Shown piece by piece: positions 56,301-64,000 of a stretch of DNA of 64,000 nucleotides. Where the stretch lies: contig OX387202.1 of assembly GCA_947561715.1 (NCBI GenBank), positions 19,295,001 through 19,359,000 of the forward strand, given 5' to 3'. This DNA is from Ascidia mentula (lineage: Eukaryota; Chordata; Ascidiacea; Phlebobranchia; Ascidiidae). The position numbers and the translations under genes are program-made. The notes below the pieces were generated by a model. That model had not been told where the DNA came from. It saw only the letters and a list, made by a program, of their open reading frames with translations, and made no database searches. Within the stretch, counting starts at the first letter, position 1, and every line of letters begins with the position of its first letter.

Positions 56301-58538
56301 ACAGTTTCCATAAATCGTGTTGACTTTCGTACAGCAGGGATGGATCGCATAATCGCAAAGGCCTGCTACACTTCTCAGCTATAACACGTCGATAATCGGA
56401 TTATCAAGTAAACGGTCTGCGTGGTAATAATGTGGCGCCCTCACTTCAAACCAATTAGTTGCTACAATCCTGGTCCAACAGGTTGCGGCGGTTTCGCTCA
56501 AACGGAAATGTAAAATCGTTTGTCACGAGTTTCCCATACACGATGTTATTAGCACATGGTATGTGAATGTACATGTTGGTGATGCATTTAATCAATATGC
56601 TATCAGATAGTTACAGCTCCGTTTTCAAGCTACAATCGGCACAAAGCAAACAGAATGTGCACCAGACCAGAGATTACGCAAACAACTCCATGTATCCATA
56701 TTACTTTCGCACTGTAGACACTGGGCGATCTCGCCAACGATTCTGGTTGGCATAGGTCGTTAAAATCTTCGTGACGCTCAATATGATTTCGTAGCACTTC
56801 AAATCTTATCGAGATATTCTTCCACATTTACCATTGCCATGAAACTTTTTTGAAACCGTAACCTTTACAATTACATATTGGTATGAAAGCAATGTGGAAT
56901 TTCAGATTGCGAAAATCTGACTATTATAGTTATAATTTGTTAAACGGCGCCATGTTGGTGTGTTATTTTAGCTTGCGAGGCACGTTGTTGACTTTGGAAA
57001 TTAACTTAAGTAATCGTTTGTTAAATTCTGAAATGAATGGCTTCTTACACAACAAGTGGTTTAAACAAACAAAACAGTTTTTTAGACGGGGGTCAAGCAA
57101 TAGTTTGAACTTTCCAGCATTGTGGAAACAAAAAGGTTTGCTTCATATGTTATCTAATTATTGTGTGATCCATGTAGGCAACGTGTGGTCAAAAATATAC
57201 AAGGGTTTTTCAAAGTTGATGTGAAATAAAATACATTGAACCACGTTGTCAACGGGCGATTTTGTTGCAAAAACTTAAAAAAGGATGATTTAGCAAAAAA
57301 GGTTCAACTACTGCTGAATTAGAAACCTCGCACCATTCAAGCACACTACATCTGTCGGGTATTAGTAACCCTTGATAACAAACATGCCACGGAGAAAATA
57401 GCTGCTAAAACAAATAGATTGACATGAAGGTTGTGATTATAAATTAACAGACCTGGTCCTTGCTAAAGATAACGCAACCGTGCGTATCGGATAAAACTTC
57501 AATGAAAATTGTCTACAAGGTTCCTGTTTGAATTTTCGCATAAATCCATAAAATGTCCTCACATGTGACTTACCGTTTGTGGCAGTGAAGTGCGCATTGG
57601 TTTTGAGTCATGTTCTCATGCCTTTCTAAGGGTCCGGATTTCCCGAAATTGGTTGGTGGGAAACACCCGAGATCGATAACTGCAAGAAAGGAAATGTTAA
57701 ATCCCGACAAACGACAACTTGACAAATAATAGAAGTGTCCCCCTGGAACATTAGTGCTTGGGCGATGTCAAGGTACGTGATTTCCCTTTAAACTATATCT
57801 GAAACGCCTTGACCCTTAAGCAATACGTTGTCTAAAAATACGCATGTTATCTGTCGATTTATGCCAAGGACATCTTAATTGTGACCTTTTAAGACATTCC
57901 TACCGGCCCAACATTAAAGGAAAATGATTACACGAAAACTATGTTGCAGTACTTGTATGGTGAACCCTCCAGTTTGGTTTTTAGTTCGTTTGTGCGAATG
58001 ACTGTAACCAATTTATGAACAACTGCAGGTGTGATGACATTTACCGTGCGATATTTTGATAATTGTTGCTCATAATCACACTTTCACTATTGAATTATTT
58101 CCACTCACATTCACAAAACGTCCCGGAAATTTCTGGAATTTCGTTCTTCGCAGTAGAATTGTTTCTTGCGGATATGAAGCTGAACAAAAAATTACATCAC
58201 GTTGCAGAGCTTTCAACTTACAAAGTACTGACAGGCGATGAAAAATAGCGGCATTATTTACTTTCACAAGTTGCCTGGGTGTGTTACGTATATTTGTAAT
58301 GTTACGTTTTATCTTTTTGCAGCCAAATCCTTTACATCGAATATGATGCCACTAACCTTAAGTCAGAAAAATGATTTTCTATAGTTGTGTTGGTTTTTTT
58401 CAATGAAGGTTTGTAATCCAAGTCTTCCGCATGATTTGTCTGAACGACGAACGTCGGTTTTCTGTTAGTTAGAAAAAACATCCCACATCCAAACAGACAT
58501 AGAAGGACAACCAGACGGTTTCGTCGCAACCTCAGCAT
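53329..58538 (-). CDS. WSCD: WSC-domain sulfotransferase-like type II membrane protein (WSCD1/2 family)
   Basis: Minus-strand exons: 58357-58538, 58109-58179, 57574-57679, 55707-55891, 55024-55213, 54460-54698, 54001-54201, 53329-53726; all GT..AG, phases agree, 523 residues. After MLRLRRNR comes a membrane anchor LVVLLCLFGCGMFFLT, placing the rest in the Golgi lumen. WSC domain 1 runs from DLGCFPP through CALHCHKR, CSCD, CPG and ENCGG to RALRI. WSC domain 2 runs from IGCFSAP through CFEKC, CFCG and KQCEGG. The C-terminal half is a PAPS sulfotransferase fold: 5' phosphosulfate loop SAPGSGITWTRYLLE and 3' phosphate loop VILVIRNPYNAFIADF, then YEHM. Vertebrate WSCD proteins are reported sialate O-sulfotransferases; the activity here is inferred. 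The start is the Met preceding the anchor. Confidence 0.92.
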
Positions 58539-58925
58539 TTTGTCGACATTTATAACGAATCGACCATTTGCAGATTGTATATATTAACTCTAAACATACA
58601 TGCACTGGTTAAAACGGCATTACTCAAACGTATTAAGGTTACACTAATTAACAACATTTCATACTTAAACTGATTAAAGGCATGAGACAGTTTAATTAAG
58701 TATTTATGAATGGGTTGCGAGTTATATAAATAATTAACAAAACACCTTCAACGAAGGTTAAATGAATATTAATGCTTCGAAAACACAAATGTTTTTCACG
58801 CAAAACAGGCAAGTCTGATAATCGCCGCCCAGTTGTTTCTGATAATCACTAAAAGCACACTGCCCGTAGACATCTATAAAATACGGAAATGTCTTACTAT
58901 TCTTGCCTCATGCTTTTCACAACCA

Positions 58926-59149
58926 GCGCATTCAGTCAACGTTAAGCACCGGTAATGAACGCAGTAAATGTTTGAAACGTTTGACTTTATGTTTACGAGC
59001 AAACCACTCACACCAAGCGCATTCACTCAATATTTATATGTTCAGTCAACAGGTAATGAACATAGTAAATGTTTGAAACGTTTGGCTTTATTTGTGTAAG
59101 CTGCAGACAGATGGCCACTGCATGTTTACGATCAAACCAATAAGCTTTG
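58926..59149 (+). repeat. Imperfect tandem duplication upstream of the WSCD gene
   Basis: Units at 58926-59016 and 59017-59149 both begin GCGCATTCA.TCAA and share GGTAATGAAC..AGTAAATG, TTTGAAACGTTTG and the word GTTTACGA.CAAACCA in the same order. The second unit has extra sequence before its last shared word. Confidence 0.6.
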
Positions 59150-60415
59150 GGTTTTATATTTAGAATTATACGCTTCAAGCATTTTGCACCTAATTATTTC
59201 AATTTCTTCGTCAAAAATATACTTTAACCCACATTATCTTTGACCGTCCCCTGCTTCCTGGTAATTTACGTTCAGGACCCCGTATCGTTCCGCAGCACTT
59301 CTCCAACCTTGTGTCAATACTATGCTACAAACAGACTGTATTGTCCAACATAACTCGCCTATGGGCTGCCCATTACCTCTGTGGAGAGGGTCAGGGGCAA
59401 CTTTCTCAACGTTTCATCTGCGTTTGCGGTCTCGCCCATTCTTATACTGGCAACGTTACCTACAGGTTTCAACTCTTCAATAAATGTTTTCCATTGTCAT
59501 GCGTCGGACAATAACGGTATAATGTTTAACCATAATGCGACCAACTTAAGTACTTTATCGCCATATAAACTGACTATAAGAACATACTTAAGGAAGATCT
59601 AGGTGTTGCAACTGCAAAGCTATATATTCCCCGAACGCTACTCCTGGTAAAGCATCCAACTACTTTGTACAAATTTGATTGAGGAAAGCTGTCGGCCCAC
59701 TTACACATAAATACCTCGAGGCTGTAAACTTGGTCGTTGTGGTAAATACTTGATTAACAGCTCTTACTATACCAGCTTGACAAGAACCGATTAAAAATTA
59801 AACAGGTTTTGCCCTTGCTAGAGATACTGCAGCACTACATCATATTTACGTTGTAGTCAATAACGTTCATACGTGAAGGATTTGAAACTTTCATTGAAAA
59901 TTCAATTGCTTACAAATACGAAATTACGCGGCTGCTTCTTTAAAACTGTAAGGTTTTTACTCTAATTTCACGTAAATTTGGAAAACTGCTATTTCAAATG
60001 TTGTGAAAATATGCTCTGTAGTACTATTCTCACTTTCATGGCGACTGACTAGAACCTTAGTTACATATTAACTGGACGGTTTAGAATGGACAACGATTCA
60101 TACCATATCAACACAAACCCTTGCATAATCTCCTCGACAACCTGCAGTATATCGCGGCGACGTTAGCGCGAGCAGGCAGGAGTAGTTGTAATGGAGCAAA
60201 CCTGTCATAATACGAAATAATTCCGGATACGAGAACAATGATATCGAGCTCGCGCGTTGCTTAGCGATTTTTCTAAACCAGTTACAAAGGATCAGTGCTC
60301 TGTTAATTGTGATGTTTGATTTATTGTGAAGTATATTTTTCTGATCACTCTATTATGCTTATGGTTGTATGTTTATACTGGTTTGTTCTTTTATATATTG
60401 AAGAAACGAAGGTTT

Positions 60416-60728
60416 GGTTCGATTGCAAGAAGATGACGTGGAAATGACGTGGAAAGAAGAACCAGAAGACAGTGGAAATAATCAAAGTCAAAGTTTATCA
60501 AAAGTGAGTTTATTATTTATTGTGTGCGTACAAGTTAATTGTGTGTCAGTGGTTGTTTGTTAGTGTGTTTATACTGATTTTGATATTTGTAGTGTGACTG
60601 GCGGTGGTTTGGTTGGAGAAGAAATGAAATTTTTCATTCCGATGCGGACGAATACCGTGTAGCACCACGCATGTTTCCCAACCTAATTCTTGACACATTT
60701 GGAACACAGGCGGACCGAAGGCAGTAGA
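60416..60728 (+). CDS. Weak two-exon candidate, acidic segment plus short tail
   Basis: A frame with VEMTWKEEPEDSGNNQSQSL ends at a GTGAGT donor near 60504. About 95 bases on, after TTTGTAG, an in-phase frame reads CDWRWFGWRRNEIF and ends FGTQADRRQ stop at 60728. WKEEPED fits a sumoylation-type motif often seen near DNA-binding domains of transcription factors and transposon proteins. No start codon context or domain was found, so it may be a fossil piece or chance. Confidence 0.2.
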
Positions 60729-63479
60729 CGGAGTTGGACTTTTTTGCAGAACTCGCTAAGTCTTCTGGCATCCGGCTCGATGACAAACCTTATTTTCATT
60801 GTAATTTGTTAAATACTTGCTACCCGTTCGCAATTTACTCTGATTTTCTCTTATTTACTCTGCGATCCAACTGTCTCGGAAACTTGAGTAAGCAACTGGC
60901 ACGCGGTAGAAGTTACTCGGCTACGTCACTAACGCACTTGGGACAATTTAAATTTACGCCACCTGATATCGCAGCGTCTTTTTCTCAGTTTCTAAATTTA
61001 GTGGCCTACAGCAATAACACGCAAGCAGACTTAGTTTCTGTCATAACAGCCGAGTAAATCGTTTGGAATGCTACAACCGAAACCGTCGGAAGCGATTTGG
61101 TATCTGAAAGCTGGCGAGCGACACGCAACTTCCAAAGAAGGGAAAAAGTTAACGAGTGAATTTAATTTTCGTCTGCCAATTAACTAGGGATGTGTAAATG
61201 ACATCGCCGATGAAATATTGGTTGATGGTTGCGAAGCGTTTTGAATTAACACTGGGTTCGGGTATTCTCTGCAAAGTATCCTCGGGTGAGGAACGTTATT
61301 GTAACGCGAGCGCCAACAGCTTCCAAGTTTTTGAACAACCCTTTGTCGTTCGCACACATGGAGATTGGTTACGTTTTTTTAACGCTTTCTGGAAAGTAAA
61401 AGAGTTCTGAACGTTAAATTTTTTTGCATATTACACACCAAGTCTACTTATTGGACGAGGTTTTAAGTTGCTGTATTATGTCTCGCGAAACAGTGGTTCG
61501 TGTCCGCTAAACAAAACCAACAATGGCAGACATTATTATGAGGATATCTTGTGTTATTTAGATCCCAAAATGGTTTAAGCGCGCACGTCTGGAACACGTG
61601 AATTGAGCCAACAATTTTCCTACCACACTGGTCTAGAATGTACAAAGTTACAAAGTTCCCAGGTGTCACACTAGATGATTTCAAACACCTATTACACGCT
61701 TACTGCGAACAAACCTACATCAGGAATACGCCGCTCTTAAACAGCATCCCGGGCTTTATCCCCGGTAAACCAATTGCCCAACTCAAAACGCATTATGCGG
61801 TGCTTCGACTGGACCAAATAAACGTTAACAAAGCACTACTCGGCAAAGCAGCGACTTGAACTCAATAAACCAATCAGAAGCCTGAAAAGCTGCATAAAAT
61901 GCTCCCAGTCAAAAAATTCAAACGCCCACGCCCATTCCAGATTAGAGAGAAGAGAACAATTAACAATTTTCCTTTCCATAGCATCGTAATACAGTACTGC
62001 GTCGAAACTAGAAAACCAATCGGCCCAAAATAATCAGGGTATCAGCACGTCATGCTCTTTCTAACTGGGCCGTAAATACCATCCTTTTAATATGGTTGTA
62101 ATTTTTTGCGATGTGATCGTTTTAACGCTTCAACTTTTATCGCTAAAATCGATCGCCCAACTCGATAACACAGCGTGCACTTGACGTTAAACGTCCATCA
62201 ATCCGTTTAGAATACCAAATTTTGATCGCAATTTTAATTACTCGCACTGACTACTCGCTTGCTAGGCTTTAACAGAGCACTGATCCTTTATCATTGGTTC
62301 AGCACAATCGCTGAGCAACTGGAGCTCACCATCATTGTTATCACACCTGGATTTATTACTAGTATCACAGTTTGTCTCACTATACTGCTGCCGTGTTTCG
62401 ATACAGGCGACATCGCTCTCATGCTATGAGCACTTTGGTGAGTCTGAAGTCGAAAAAGTGGACTCAGGTGCCACTTAAAGAACCCTCACAGAAATCGAGC
62501 TGACGATTTCGATTGATCGCGATTGGTTGATGGTTTCCATGGGCAACCCAACACAATAGCGAAGTTCGTATATAATTTGATTATTTAAAATTTGAAGATC
62601 TTGTTAAACAAACTGGAATATCTATAATTACTCAAAGCAAGGCAAAATGTTCGTGTATATTCTACCAAGTAAATGTTTCACTTATGTTTTCCAGTTGCAG
62701 AGACATCACTGCGAATTTTTATCAGGTCACAATATGTTTACATTCTCTTTGGTACACAGACCTTCCAGGTGAGATATTCCCATGAGCGAAATACAATTTT
62801 ACCTTTAAAATCCCGCACAACCAAGCGTTGTCAAATCTGGCCATACAATGTTCTTTCTGTTCTTCTCACCAGTAGAAGAAGGATGACACATCTGTTACGG
62901 AACTTTTTCGGTAGCGCTGGAATTGAGTAAGGTAAACAATACAAAAAAAACACACACAGCATAAAACCATACAAATTTCTTGAAACGACAACCGTACATT
63001 GCGTCGCCCACCTCAAAACTAACGAATCTTTCTCGCAACACTCCTGCCTCCAGCCAATCAACCAATCAGCGAACGATACGTAAAACATTGGCTCGTTACA
63101 GGATTTGGCCAATATAGAAACAGACAGGAGTGCGTGAATAAATACAAATGGAAATTTGATAAAACATGAGTGCGGGCATCCGATGAAAACACAGGAATAG
63201 CAGGGGTGCGTTCTGAATATGAAAATAGAGCTTTAATGATAAACAAACAGATAATCAAAGAACATGTGAAGAAAAGTATGAGTGCGATGTTTCATTTTGG
63301 CCACAAATGTACGAAATTTTTAATCCGGCTGAGGATAATTACGTCGCGAAGAGTTGTCGAAGTAACTCAGGCGAAACACATAATTCCGTTTGTGTACTTG
63401 TTGCCTTAAACCCGCAAATCCAAATATCTCAGGCAAAAAACAACACATACTTGATGTCTAGTTTGTGACGTGAAATTTA

Positions 63480-64000
63480 GGCTACTCCAGCGCGTTGCAC
63501 GTTGTTACGGTTGCTATATATTACAAGGAAGATATTTTTGATTTTAAAGTGACAAACTTTCATTTGAAGGTTGTTTTACCGTTTTCATAGGTTTTGATAG
63601 ACACAAGCAAGGATATGTGTAGTAAAACTTGAAACGACATAAGGCACTCGAAACACAATTTTTTGGAGGTACTCATTTTTCGTGGATTTTTTTTATTTTC
63701 CACATTCCAAAACCGTTTATTGTAGCCAAACATACCTAAAAAACCCAACCCTAACAAAATTTCAGTCAAATGTTTCTTTAAGTCTGAATTTGCCTCTATA
63801 ATTTTTGTCATATTAAACTATGACGTTTTGTTGTACGCGAAGGAAATTGTGTTCAGTAGTAAAAGTGCAAGAAAATAAATGAAGCATTGAAGAATAAGCC
63901 GGTGTATGTGAGTCGAATTACAGCATATGCCAACAACAACATTTTGCATATAAGTAAAACAGTACAAGTTTGAGGCTTGCTGAACCATAAGATCACAGAA
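63480..64000. repeat. Dispersed repeat R2, copy 2 (runs off window)
   Basis: The same sequence as 52145-52826, beginning GGCTACTCCAGC, but without the 165-base block. The junction here is a single TTTATTGT at 63716-63723. It is cut by the window end. Confidence 0.85.

Larger units (their letters stand above)
58539..63479. other. Repeat-containing stretch upstream of the WSCD gene
   Basis: No confident gene. It contains a tandem duplication (58926-59149), two weak exon candidates (60416-60718) and several open frames of 60-107 codons between 60.7 and 63.4 kb without recognisable domains. The promoter of the WSCD gene should lie just above 58538. Confidence 0.4.

Overview
This is an AT-rich, compact animal nuclear genome. 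Genes are split into many short exons with good GT..AG borders, several introns are only 60-400 bp, and neighbouring genes are close. The gene set (HNF4 nuclear receptor, Ral GTPase, Arp2/3 subunit, WSC/sulfotransferase protein, CCDC148) is metazoan. Density and intron sizes best fit an invertebrate deuterostome, and I lean to an ascidian tunicate such as Ciona. That placement is inference. No rRNA, intact tRNA, CRISPR array or bacterial-style operon was seen.

Layout: (1) 1.2-7.2 kb, minus: 14-exon CCDC148 homologue, 625 codons. (2) 7.8-8.3 kb, plus: intronless ARPC3, head to head with CCDC148 across a 595 bp probable shared promoter. (3) 9.0-13.1 kb, plus: Ral small GTPase with two alternative last coding exons, each with its own hypervariable tail and CAAX box. 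(4) 14.4-18.3 kb, minus: 7-exon secreted protein built from repeated eight-cysteine modules, family not recognised. (5) 22.9-23.6 kb, plus: two-exon, 96-residue single-pass membrane protein, with poly(A) signals in its intron. (6) 25.0-27.7 kb, minus: 4-exon orphan rhodopsin-like receptor with a signal peptide and large Cys-rich ectodomain. (7) 31.1-38.4 kb, minus: HNF4 (NR2A), complete DNA- and ligand-binding domains, 504 codons if the proposed first exon is right. (8) 38.4-53.3 kb: about 15 kb without a supportable gene, holding a hAT-type MITE with target-site duplication, a perfect palindromic HNF1-type site and a dispersed repeat. (9) 53.3-58.5 kb, minus: 8-exon WSCD-type type II membrane protein (two WSC domains plus sulfotransferase). 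(10) 58.5-64.0 kb: repeats, weak exon candidates, and a second copy of the 52 kb repeat running off the window.

The genes do not form one pathway. CCDC148/ARPC3 probably share a promoter. Ral and ARPC3 both act in membrane and actin dynamics but are spaced as separate genes. HNF4 has the large upstream non-coding domain expected of a developmental regulator. The most novel items are the twin C-termini of Ral, the Cys-module protein and the orphan receptor. All exon structures were assembled by hand from reading frame, splice-site and phase agreement, with protein families recalled from memory. No database search was run.
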